NCBI RefSeq assembly: GCF_949628265.1
Contig: NC_088788.1
Location: 26,522,335-26,586,334, forward strand
Direction of reading: 5' to 3'
DNA: 64,000 nucleotides
Origin: Cloeon dipterum
Lineage: Eukaryota > Arthropoda > Insecta > Ephemeroptera > Baetidae
Numbering within the stretch: the stretch's first letter is position 1; each line of letters begins with the position of its first letter. Both the position numbers and the translations under genes were made by a program. Positions 1 to 10,800 of this stretch are shown here, piece after piece. Under the pieces are notes generated by a model, which did not search any database, was not told the origin of the DNA, and saw nothing but the letters and a program-made list of their open reading frames with translations.

Positions 1-3000
1 AGCCACAAAGAAGCCATCCATGTTTTGGGAATGAGGATAAAACCTTTTAGATAGTTTCAGGCTAGGGTGCAGTCTATAACATGTGGAAAGATTCGTTATT
101 TAATGAAATGCTGAGAAAAGAAACATGATTATATGTATATATATAATTTTAGGAGTGAAATAATTTAAATTTGAGTAGCCTTATAAAAAATTAAAATATA
201 TTTAAATTCGTGATATCTATTATCGCGGTTGGGAAAAGACAATGCTTGGTTTATTACCTGTGTTGTCTGAAGTTGGCAAAGCCATCAACGCCAAAATCAA
301 GTCCAGTTGGCACAAGCCTGACATCTCTATGCTTCAGAGCAAAATCAACAACGCACTCATTTTCCTCAGGCTGGACCAATCAAATTAGTAATATGATAAA
401 AATTTATAACAATTTTCAGTACCAAAATGGAACAAGTCGAGTAGACGAGGTAGCCACCAGACTTGGATTTGTCTGCAGAACTGAGACAATCAATGGCTGA
501 AAGGATGAGTTCCCTCTGCAGGTTGACGCACTTGTCAATGTCTCCTTGGTCCTTGTTAGTTTTGACGCTGGGATCCTTGGACAACACACCTGTGCCTGTG
601 CAAGGGGCATCTAACAAGATGCGGTCGAAACCTTTCATCATCTGAAATAAACCAATTTAAATTAAACAACATTCAACATGATCAGCTTGACAGAATTATT
701 CCGTTTAAAAAGGGTTGTTGAGAGCAGGAGAAAATATAATAATTAAAATATAACTCTCACCTTGCTGTCATTAAATTTGGCCTTTTCAAGCTTCTATTAA
801 TGTTTCCATTGGGAGCCAAGCATGGTACTCCTCATGGAATGGGGATTTTACAATGTAAATGACAGAGGTACTTAAAATTTAATGACCAAAATTAGTTAAA
901 TGTTTCATTTTCTAAGATGAAGCAAAGAACCAGTAATTGCAAGGAAAAATTACTATGAAACCAACTTACCGTAGAATACTTTCTTCCATCAACGTTTGTG
1001 ATGACTGAATTTACAATTCCCAAGCGATGGAAGTTGCCCACAACGGCTTTGATTCTGTCCTTGTTGGCATCATTAGCAAAGAGAACTCCAGTATTCTTCA
1101 TAATAGCAGCTACATGAATGAAAATTAAAATGTGTTATGAAACAATTAAAAATAAATTCCAATACCAATGTGAGATGCTTTTCCTCCAGGCGCGGAACAC
1201 ATGTCTAGGATTCGTTCGTTTTCTTGCGGGGCCAGTGCCATCACTGGCAGCAAACTGGATGCTCCCTGGAGAATGTAGTGACCCGCAAGGTACTCAGGAG
1301 TGGCGCCAAGCGGCACTTGCGAGTTGAAAACTACCAGACCAACCTTGGTCCACTTGCCGATCGGGTCCAAATTGACACCTCTGCTGATCAAGGCCTGCAA
1401 AAATGATTCTTCCCAATCCCATTTCAATGCGTGACAGAAATTGACTCACCTGCGCCAGATCTCTGCGTCTAGTTTTCAGAGAGTTTGCCCTCAGGGTAAC
1501 GGGCCTGGTCACTTCACTGGCCTCCAAGAACTCCATCAATTCACTCAATGGGAAGATATCCATAAGTTTTTCCATAAGAAATTCATTGTAGCTGTAGTAG
1601 AGACACAAGTCTTTCAGCAGAAGTTCCAGGTATTCCTTCCTGCTACGGTTTGGCTCCCTCAGCCGCCTAGGGGGCAGGCAACTTGTTTAAAAACAAATTC
1701 ACTGAGAATGGAAGTGAGCTGTACTTGAAGTCAGAGAGCACCATGATGACATCCTTCATTCTCTGCTGCACATCTTGCAGTCCTTCCATTTTTTCTGCCT
1801 CTTCGCCTTCAGGGAATTGGAAGACATCATGCGTGGTGACGTTCATTTCTAGTTCCTCAGCAGCAGCATCGGCCCTTTGAGCGAACAATCAATGTTGAAC
1901 AAGGCAAAATCAATTTTAATTTTGTGCATACTTTTCCTTCTCCATTTTTTTCTTCAGCTTCTTGTTGGCTTTTTCAATAGGAAGCATGTCGCTGTCATCA
2001 GAATCTCCGTAATTATCATCCTGAGCACCATCAGAGTCACCTTCCTCTTCCTCATCTCCGCTGTCTTCAGCGTTGCTGTCTTCATCTTCCTCATCTTCCA
2101 AGTCACTACCTTCATCTCCTTCAACTTCTTCTTCCTCCTCTCCCACGTCACTACCTTCATCTCCTTCAACTTCTTCATCCTCTTCGTCTCCAAGTTCCTC
2201 AGATTCAGAATCATCGTCAGGAATATCCAGGTCATTGTCCTCATATTCATCACTATTGTCATCTTCCTCACTTTCATCTAGGGCAAGAATTGTATATATT
2301 TTTAAATTTTTAACATCCTTTAAGATACCTTCATCGAACAAGTTTTTCTTCGGTTCTTGAGATTTCTTTGCAGTTTTGGTTAACTTCTTAGCCTTTGACT
2401 GCTGCAGCTCCTCATCACTGTCACTATATTCAGTGGTTCCTTCACCTTCACTCTCTTCAGGCTCTTTTAATACCGGAACTGGCGCCTTCTTACGTGGAAC
2501 TTGTTTCTTGATGATTCCTAAAATCAGATATGTAATATAAATCTTATTTGAATTGTTAAAAATGAGAGTGAATGATTGTGAGAGTGAGGCAAAAGCATCA
2601 TGGGGGTTCTAAAGTAGGCGCGTTACCGCAACTCTTCGACTAACGGTTACATCAATTTTAATGAAAATTGAGGGAACGGTTGAAGTATACATAACAAGCT
2701 AATTTTAATAGGACTCATCCAGACTCTAGGTGAGCCAGATAGCCAAAGTAGAAGCCCGGAGATTTCCTCCACTAGTCTCATTAGCTCAGGTTAAATTTTG
2801 GGACCAATATCCAGGAGATCCCTATTATCTCCCGTTTTAAATTTTCAAAAACAGACCTAGAGACAATCCCAGAAAACTAATATGTCATTCACAATTTCAA
2901 CATAATTTACCTTTATTCTCTTTCCCTGCAGATTTGATTTTCTTTTCTTCGATTATTGCAGCTTTCTTCATTTCTTTCAAGAGAGCCTTCGCCTCGAGTT

Positions 3001-3237
3001 TCTGCGTTGCAATCCTTGCTCTCTTCCTCTGACGCGAACTCTTAAGTTTCTTTTCAACATTTTCTGCGAAATTCAATGAAATTCCATTGTTTGAAGATAC
3101 ATTGCAATCAAAGTAAAATATTTAAAGACTAAAATACCTTTTAGATGTTTTGGGAATGAAGGATCGCCCTGCTTTTTTGCTTTCCTGCCTGGTCCCTTTT
3201 TCTGCTTCTCTTCTCCAAACTTAGCTTTGCGGCCCAT
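1..3237 (-). CDS. NOP2: NOP2/Nsun1, rRNA cytosine-C5 methyltransferase (3' end cut off)
   Basis: This is a nucleolar RNA methyltransferase that by family knowledge makes m5C in large-subunit rRNA and supports 60S assembly. Exons on the minus strand are 3237-3138, 3063-2911, 2517-1932, 1874-1725, 1666-1450, 1394-1166, 1109-970, 641-423, 370-258 and 73-<1. Phases join cleanly for about 660 codons, and the stop lies outside the window. The start codon at 3237 opens [19 protein letters not shown], a basic NOP2-like N-terminus. A lysine-rich and then a highly acidic Asp/Glu region follows (about residues 140-280), as in nucleolar relatives. The catalytic core shows SAM motif I ([10 protein letters not shown]), motif [10 protein letters not shown] with Cys near residue 539, and motif VI STCS with the second Cys near 595. 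Both cysteines of the m5C mechanism are therefore present. The terminal [20 protein letters not shown] block is the conserved C-terminal NOP2 signature. A possible extra 51-nt in-frame intron (2278-2328) leaves the exon 3 length uncertain. Confidence 0.96.
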
Positions 3238-3506
3238 ATTTTAGGCCACGTTTTCAGTTATATCAAATAACAGCAGTACAAGAATGTCTTTGAAAATATT
3301 TAGAAATTATATTAAGAAGCACGTCGACTCACAATCAGTAAAACTTTTTGTCAAACACGTGTGGTACGATGCACGACAGTACACAACAGCTATCCACATG
3401 CGGCAAGAGACGTCATGCAAGGAAGTTTTTGATACATTTTCCGACGACAGCGCCGCGTATCGGTAGTTATCACATGTTCTTCGCTCCTATTTTGAAAACA
3501 ACAAAA
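3238..3506. promoter_or_regulatory. Shared head-to-head promoter region of NOP2 and MEAF6
   Basis: Only 269 bp separate the two divergent start codons, so both 5' UTRs and any promoter elements must fit here. No TATA box is obvious. The MEAF6-proximal part is locally GC-richer, around 3441-3465, which fits a TATA-less housekeeping bidirectional promoter. This call rests on gene geometry rather than on a recognised motif. Confidence 0.6.
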
Positions 3507-4367
3507 ATGGCTTCCAAAACAAGCTCACAGGACACTCGCGCCGAGTTGGGCGAATTGGTAAAGCGGAAAGCCGAAATAGCTGTAAGCAAAATGCATATAA
3601 TTTCAATTTTAAATACCATAAATATATTTGATGTATTTTAGAAATGATGTTCCTTCTCAATTTCACAGGAAACGCTCGCTAGTTTAGAGCGGCAAATCTA
3701 CGCTTTTGAAGGCAGCTATTTAGAAGACACCCAGCTGTACGGAAATATTATCAGAGGCTGGGACCGGTACCTGGCTAGTAACAAAGCAAGCACCAGTGAC
3801 AAAAGGAACCGAAAATTTAAAGAGGCGGAGAGGCTTTTCTCTAAGTCGTCCATCACGTCAATGGCTGCTGCCACTGGCCTGGCCGACGATGGATCTCAGG
3901 AAAAAGGTATTACCTTGTTGCATTATTTTGTTATTGAACCCACCTTTTCTTTTTTTGCATGTTCAATTTCGTTTATTTCTCCAAAAAATAAGTCATTAAA
4001 TATTTAAAATAAAAAAAATACCAATTAACATTATTTAGGAGAAATAATTAAGGACATTTTTGTAGTCTTAAAGAACCCGCCATAGATCGTGATTAAAATG
4101 TATTATCTATGTGTATTTGCATCAGCCTGTTAATGCCTTTTAGTTCAAACAACCGAACTTTCCACAGACAACAACAGCGAGTCTGAGGGTAGTAGTGAAA
4201 TAGACACTAAAGACTTGAACGGATCCACTTCATCAGCAATGAATGGCTCTTCCTTGCTCTCTGATGCAATTACTCCAGCGAAACAAGACTCAAGTAGTCA
4301 TGCAAGCAAACACCGAAACAGCAGCAGCAGCATCAAGAAGGGTAATAAGAAGGCCAGGCATCGCTGA
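3507..4367 (+). CDS. MEAF6: MEAF6/Eaf6, histone acetyltransferase complex subunit
   Basis: This is a small non-catalytic subunit of NuA4/TIP60, HBO1 and MOZ/MORF acetyltransferase complexes by family knowledge, so it should act in the nucleus on chromatin. Exons are 3507-3581, 3669-3906 and 4144-4367, giving 178 aa, close to the usual 190-200 aa. The N-terminal part (about residues 10-85) is a strong Eaf6 match, with [12 protein letters not shown], the [17 protein letters not shown] stretch, [12 protein letters not shown] and RRNRKF-like [17 protein letters not shown]. It is predicted to form the helical, coiled-coil-type anchor in the complex. The C-terminal half is Ser/Thr-rich and ends in a short basic tail ([10 protein letters not shown]). 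The start is the first ATG and sits in an A-rich context. The gene diverges from NOP2 and converges on WRNIP1. An AATAAA signal lies at 4557-4562. Confidence 0.95.
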
Positions 4368-4556
4368 CATAGGAAGTGAGTGTAAACAAAAGTTTTGAAA
4401 GACAATCCGTTTTGATATAAAGACTAAAACATTGACGTGTTCGCCGTCATCACTGTAGTATCATCACTTCATTAAATTTAAGATTAACGTTTAGGTAGTA
4501 ACTTGCCAAATTCCCAATTAAGAATTAAACATTTTCTGTAAATATTCTCATAAATC

Positions 4557-4562
4557 AATAAA
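4557..4562 (+). terminator. MEAF6 polyadenylation signal AATAAA
   Basis: A canonical AATAAA lies 190 bp after the MEAF6 stop codon and just before the 3' end of the convergent WRNIP1 gene. No other canonical signal is nearer to the stop. Confidence 0.7.
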
Positions 4563-4599
4563 GATCAGTTTCATAAATCATCAAACAGAATTTTAATTA

Positions 4600-4605
4600 T
4601 TTATT
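4600..4605 (-). terminator. WRNIP1 polyadenylation signal (AATAAA on minus strand)
   Basis: TTTATT on the plus strand reads AATAAA on the minus strand, only 24 bp after the WRNIP1 stop at 4631-4629. The WRNIP1 3' UTR would therefore be very short. Its cleavage site would fall close to or within the MEAF6 3' end. Confidence 0.6.
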
Positions 4606-4628
4606 TTAAAGGAACACTGTTCATTAAA

Positions 4629-6782
4629 CTATTTTGATTTGAAAAAGTCAACGCCCTCCAGTCCCTCAGGCATGTATTTGAGGTGAGGTACTTCACTTGG
4701 AATAATGCTGTAACCCTTTGCATATCCTGTATGAAAACACTGTTAAGGCTGGTAGAAAATTGAGATAGTATAATATTACCCAGATCCTTCATTAATTTTG
4801 TTGGGGCATTTCTCAAGTGTAGAGGCACAGAAGGTTGAGGACCCTTGTGGTTTGCAATGCACTCTTTTGCCCTCTCCAGACAATTGTCCATTTCTCTCGA
4901 TTTTGGAGCTCTGAAAATTGTAAATATATTATTTGTTTAATACGTATCAATCAGTGAAAAAATAAGTTGAAATGTTACCTTGCCAAGTAAATAGCGCAAT
5001 TTGAGAGAAGAATGTCTGCCTCGGGCATGCCCAGCAGCTGGCAACCCTGCATGGCTGCCACAGCCAAAGGAAGGGCTGCAGGGTCTGCCAAACCTTATAG
5101 CAAAATCAATCGATCAAGCAATTACTTAGATACAAAGAATTTCTCCGCACCAACATCTTCGACAGCTGCCCTCACCAGCCGCCTGGCCAAATATCGAGGG
5201 TCTTCGCCACTGACAATGAGCCTGGTGGTCCAGTAGAGGGCTGCATTCTGGTCTGAGGCCCTGATGGACTTGTGCACTGCCGAGATGATGTTGTAGTGCT
5301 CCTCGCCGCCCCTGTCATACAGCATGTGCGATTTCTGTGTCAAAAACATATTTTTAAAACATGACTGAAGAATTGAGTTTAATAGAAGCAACCTTGATGC
5401 CCTCTTTGATGTCGTTTAGGGTCACGACCACTCTAGCGTCATCACCTGCATGCATTTTGGATTGGAAAGCCAATTGCAGGGAATTCAACGCGATTCTAGC
5501 ATCTCCGTCGCAGATGTCAGCCAAAAACTTAAGCGCCTGGTCTTCTACAGCCAACTTTGACCTGAGTAACTCAAAGCAATTAGTTTTACTATTTTACTGG
5601 CTATTTCTTCCTTACGCTTGATCATTATTGTCTGAAACCACTGAAGCACCAAGCGACTGAAGAGCATTGGACAGGATGGAAATCACTTGCTCTGAAGACA
5701 GTTTTTCCAGAACTAGAACCCTGCACCTGCTCAGCAAGGCGTTGTTCAGACTAAATGAGGGGTTTTCTGTAGTTGCTCCAATCAAGACAATCAATCCCGA
5801 TTCTACATGGGGAAGAAACACGTCCTAAAACACAACAGAGAATTGACCCTAACTATAAATGAACGAAAAACTGGCACACCTGCTGCGTTTTGTTAAAACG
5901 GTGGATTTCGTCCATGAACAATACAGTCCTGTTCTTGGTCAGGGACATCTCTCCTTTGGCCGCTTTGACCACATCTTTGACATCATTCACTCCACATGTC
6001 ACTGCCGACATTTTGACAAAACGTGCCCGAATCCTGCCTTCCTTGCAATAGGAGTGGATGATGTTTGAAAGTGTTGTCTGTAAATTATAAGTTTACGTAT
6101 TTTCAATCGATTTTGGAGCAAAATATGTATGCAGACTTTGCCACAGCCAGGCGGGCCCCAGAGGATCATACTTGTGATTTCTCCCTCTCGAAGAAGTGAC
6201 CTGAGAATGCTGCTCTTTCCAACCACCTTATCCTGGCCTACAAAAGTGCTCAGGTTCTTTGGACGAACCTGTTCAGCTAAAGGTACAGCATTGCTCAAGC
6301 TGGCCTCGAAAGCAAGAAGTGGTTTCTTCTCACTTTTTTGCACAGCGTCATCCTAAAAAAAGAGCCATTACATTATTGGCTTTAGATTCAAAGTTTGTTT
6401 CTATCGCGGATCAGAGTGGTTTTATGTATCATTAAAAATACTGTACATTTTGAGCAGGTTTCGGCTCAGCTTTGACTTGTTCCTCTGGAGGTTCGTCTGC
6501 CAAAATTTTCTGCTTCTTGGATAGGAATGGCTGCGATTCAGCTTGGTCAGAGGAACTTTGGGCCGATGGACTGGGCCTTTTAGATACTGCAGACTGTGTT
6601 GTCGAGGCTCCTCTAGTTGCCGGCTTCTTTGAGTTGGAAGACGGCGAATTGAGAAAAATGCATCGATCGACATGCTCCTCTATCTCGGACACGACAAACA
6701 CTCTACTGCAAATAGGACAGGTGACCTCGTCGGCAAGAAGAGCGTCCGTAGAGTTTCTTTTACTGTTCTTGTTAAAAGACAT
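4629..6782 (-). CDS. WRNIP1: WRNIP1 (Mgs1/RarA-like AAA+ ATPase)
   Basis: This is an AAA+ ATPase of the WRNIP1/Mgs1/RarA clamp-loader-like family, known to act at stalled replication forks and to bind ubiquitin and WRN helicase. Exons on minus are 6782-6447, 6352-6137, 6077-5880, 5824-5616, 5561-5393, 5334-5151, 5093-4979, 4910-4780 and 4726-4629. They sum to exactly 552 codons (551 aa), shorter than the roughly 665-aa vertebrate protein. The N-terminus has a Rad18-type UBZ4 finger: Cys22, Cys25, His37, Cys41. A Ser/Lys-rich linker follows. The AAA+ core shows Walker A GPPGCGKTT (about 178-186, split by an intron after GK), Walker B FMDEIH (Asp240/Glu241), sensor 1 GATTEN (266-271) and an arginine finger in LLSRCR (about 283). 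The C-terminal domain contains [19 protein letters not shown] and the family ending [11 protein letters not shown]...GVDFF. Eight introns of 53-94 bp. All key residues are present, so it is probably functional. Confidence 0.97.
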
Positions 6783-7817
6783 ACTGTGTCTAAATGTTCA
6801 TAGAGCTGAGAACAAAAATTCTGCTGAATTGTATGTTAGAAAAAAGGCGGCACTATTACACCTACGACAGCACTGCCTAAATTCACATCACGTAAAGCTG
6901 GTGCAGCAAGTTACGCCCACAAAACACCGTATATGGCCGCCATAAGACCTGTTTTAAAGCGACCGACGCGACACCAACGGTTGGGGGGGAAAGCTCTTAG
7001 CGGGAACGAGTTCGGCCCATAAGAGTGGTAGCCCCCTGAGCAGGACAAGGAAAGTAGGCGTGCTGGTGTGTTTTGCAGTGGGATAGGCTGATGGAGGGTG
7101 CGAGTACCAATCAAATCAAATTGGAGTCTCAGCGGAAATAGAAAGGCGGCAATCGTGCGTGCAAAAGCAATACACATAGGTTTGCATGAGAGGATGATAT
7201 GAGAGTAAACTACGTAAATTGAGTAAATTATATAATATGTCTTAGGTAATATGTCTTTAAGTATTGATGTATTTATATTTTCCTTAAAATATAAAATAAG
7301 TCGGAAAAATAGAATAAAAATTGAATCGAAATTAAAAATGCGAAAGATGCCAAAGTTGTGCTTGAGGTTTTCATACGTTAAATAATTCAATCAATTGAAT
7401 CTTAATTTTTATTGATTCCTTACTTTCAAAATGACATCAAATTCCAGCTAAGTTCAGGCATATAATACTAATAGTACTATAAAAGACGGCAGAGTCTAAA
7501 ATAAATTAGTTAACAACTATAAATATATATGTGATTCCATTATTACGTAAAACATTTTTTTTAAATAAATATTACTATTCTGCTATTTATCACAGGTGCA
7601 ATGGGTAATAATTATTTATTTGTCACTTTATGTCACCAAGATATTATTTTGTTTGGTCATTCAGTGCATCTAACTTTAGATTTAATAAACTAACAAAAAT
7701 ACGTTTTAAATTTTACGCTCTATTTCCCTCAAAATTGTTACATATTATTTTTATGTACACATTGTAGTATTACATTATGGACAAAATATCCAAATTATAA
7801 CATATTATTGGGCAAAT
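6783..7817. other. Intergenic spacer with WRNIP1 upstream region
   Basis: About 1 kb separates the WRNIP1 start codon from the stop of the next gene, also on minus. The first 350 bp are GC-richer, include a G-run at 6982-6989, and probably hold the WRNIP1 promoter. The rest is very AT-rich. TTTATT at 7615-7620 reads AATAAA on minus and is a candidate polyadenylation signal for the Mab-21-type gene. I see no coding or RNA gene here. Confidence 0.5.
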
Positions 7818-10800
7818 TTAAAACATTTGACTGGAGTCGAGTCCAGTGTTGCGACTGTGGAGAGTGAGTTCACCGTTGTTGGCAAACTGCAGTAGGGCGA
7901 TTCCATGTCTTGAAGAGTCTTTGGCGTGCCGCCGACGGACGCTGGCTGGTGAGGTGGAGTAAATGAGACCGGCCCCGAGGGTAGAGTACAGACTGTGTCT
8001 TCGTTGCAGGTTTCTGGCGTTCCGACATGTGCTCAAAATGTTGCAAGCCATGTTTGTAGACTCAATTCTGCCCCCTGCTGATTCTAGGCGTGGAAGTTTG
8101 TGTTATTATGGAATTCTTTATGAATTATATACGATACCATTGCTCTTTATCCCAACTAATTCTAGAAGTGGGAATTCTGGATTCTTTAAAGTGAATTTGC
8201 CGTCAGACTCGAAGCTTGAGTGTTTTCTAGTTTGACGGCGAGCTCTGGATAATTTTTGCAACGCGTCCAACACTGGCTGTCGCTCATGGGGAGGCAACAG
8301 CGAAGCGACATCTTGAAGAACCTATGTAGAAAATAGGAACGTCACTAATATTTGTTACATATAACTTTTGGAAGAAGTTACTGAAATTTTGTGCATGGCA
8401 ATGAAGGCATGCACAAGGCTGGAAAGAGCGAATTGTTGTCCATGTCGGCGCCGGTTGTCCAGAGCAACCGTCATTGGACTTCCGTCCTTCAATCGCTGAT
8501 GCGCTGGAATTAGTGAACCGCAGTGTCCACTAGAGCCTCTTCTGTGGCCAAGGCGTAGAGTGAGTTCATCTAAAAATATGGATGCAGCGGCCAAATGTAA
8601 AAATTCCCCTTATTTCTACTTCTGAGAGCACCCCTATCGATTCACGATGGTGCTCTCTAAAGGAGAAGTAAGGGAAAGTTTTTCATTTGGCCACTGCATG
8701 GAAACTAAAGTTTTATGAAAGTTTCCAACAGTCTATTTCTATTCTTTCGTAAAAAAAAATATAAATTAAAATAAAGCACCTTGCGAAATGTTTGTCGGTC
8801 TGGATCCTTTTGCTGGTAAAGTGCGGCTGCGGCTGACCTGCTTTGACACCTGCGTTGGGCTGGTGTCTCTAGGCGAAGGCTGGATGGCCAAAGCGACGTC
8901 GCACCTGCGGACCACCCCTTTAGCAGGCGCCAGCACAAACTGCAGGCAGCCTGATCGCACCAGCTCACTTTGAGCTGATTTAGCCCAAGACCAACCCTTC
9001 TCAGCGGCGTCTTTCAGCACGGCAACACCTGTCCAGCCTTCCTGGGGAACAAATCAGCAGATTACAATCTAATTGTGTGGAAATAATGACTGCGGAACAT
9101 TTTAATATCGATTTACCTGCTTTCCTCTGTCATCCTGGAAATAATTAAGTTATCGAATGAAATCAAAAGGCGCTCAAAAGCAGACAACTATTTGAAAAAT
9201 TTCGGTAACTCATTCTTTTGAGTTTATTTCAATCATTTTAATTATCTAGATATTTTAATAAATTATCTTGCTTATTGTGTTGCATTTACTGTGCAAATAA
9301 ATATTGAGAAAAGAAATGGAAGGAATGATGTCACCAAATTCAAATTAGATTCATATCCAGACCATTTTTTTAAAATTTTCAACTATTTAAAAGTTTTTTA
9401 AAGTAAGAAATCGAAAATTTTAGATAAGTTAACTAACCTGCGAGTTTAGCAGCATGGTGCAAAAGGCAGCCATGGCATTGAGCTCATCTTGCGCCTCTTG
9501 TCTGTGCTTCTTCCACTCTGGCAGATACCACACCGCCTCTCTGCTGGTGGCCCACAATTGCGTCAGGAAATTAGCCAGACGTCTTTTGAGGGCACGAGGC
9601 GCCAGCTCGGTGGCTTTGAATAGCCACTTTAGCAACAATCGAACCAAAGCCATCTCATTCTGCAAAACGCCGATGGCCAAAGGCTCACGACGCACTGAGT
9701 CGCACACCACTTCCTGCCACAACTGCAAAAGAGAATCAGTAACCTGATAGAGGAGAGTTCTATGTCCACTGATTAAAAAAGTTCCAATCCGAATATCTGT
9801 GATTGTTAGGGAATCATTTGTGTATTTCCCCCCCCCCTCTCCTCCAACTTTTCTTATTCTAGCAGCACTGCGGTACCCTAAGTCTTAGTCTAGACGTCGT
9901 TATCTCGATGAAATGAGTGTGAAATTTAAAAGTAAAAACAAAAATATGAAAGCCGCTCTTAAACGTTGATAAAACATGTTTTGTGAGCCAAACTGTTTCC
10001 AAAGAATCAGTATTTGGTGTTAATTTTTAGGGAAAGGCATAAGATAAGATGCGTGGCTATTATTCTAGCACATTCGGTTTTTTCTTGTTAATATAATGTC
10101 ATAATGTCTAATAAAAAATTGACTGTTTCTTACTCTTTTTTCCCAATCAAGTAAATAAAGTAGAAACTATTGCCGGGTTAATGGAAACAATAAATGCATC
10201 TATAAAAAACTTTTTAATATTTCTATTTGTGTGTTTACCGGGATTAGATTTTATGGGAGCACCAAGGCAATGGATTTCACCCAGGGCAAGTTGCAGATCC
10301 ATTATTTAGCCGCCTCTAATTTTCCATTTTATAGCTTCTCACCTGTTGTTTATCAGTCTGCGCTCTGCGCGTATTCTGTCTGCAGCGTCGTTTGACCTGT
10401 TTGCTGTTAGTCGTGTGCGCCGCAGATCCGAGCGCTTGATTTATGACCGCCTGCAGTAGGAAGAGGAAATCCTCGGTCTCCTCAGAGCCGCTGGAGCAGC
10501 GCAGGGAACCAACATCGACGGCAGCCTCGTTGCCCTCTTTGTACTGCGGCGCGTAACAGCACTTTGTGAAGCGCAGGAACTCGAGCATCAACTGCACATA
10601 CACGGTGCGCCATTATAATTCAATCTTGGGAAGGAAATTGCACGTTATGCTAATTTTTATGCGCAGCTAATTTCAAACAACGCTGCTTTTAATGAGTTTA
10701 ACCAGGAAAATTGATCAACTGCAAGCTCAACATTTTATTTGAAGGCACAGGGAGGTTATTCATGAAAATTCTGCGTGGCATAAAATTTTTAATTTGATTA

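Noticed and set aside
1877..2360. Plus-strand open frames of 95-134 codons rich in Ser, Phe and Ile
   Set aside because: They are antisense shadows of the acidic Asp/Glu codons of NOP2 exon 3.
8103..8120. In-frame stops just after FPLLELVGIKSNG in exon 15 as the protein end
   Set aside because: A donor (AATG|GTATCG) and an acceptor (CGCCTAG|AATC) 54 bp apart remove these stops and join in phase to an 88-codon open stretch, so I preferred the extended model. The shorter end cannot be excluded.
8382..8569. Apparent frameshift in exon 14, where another frame begins MNSLYALATEEALVDTAV
   Set aside because: Splicing from the upstream exon leaves one base, which selects the other fully open frame of 63 codons, so no frameshift is needed.
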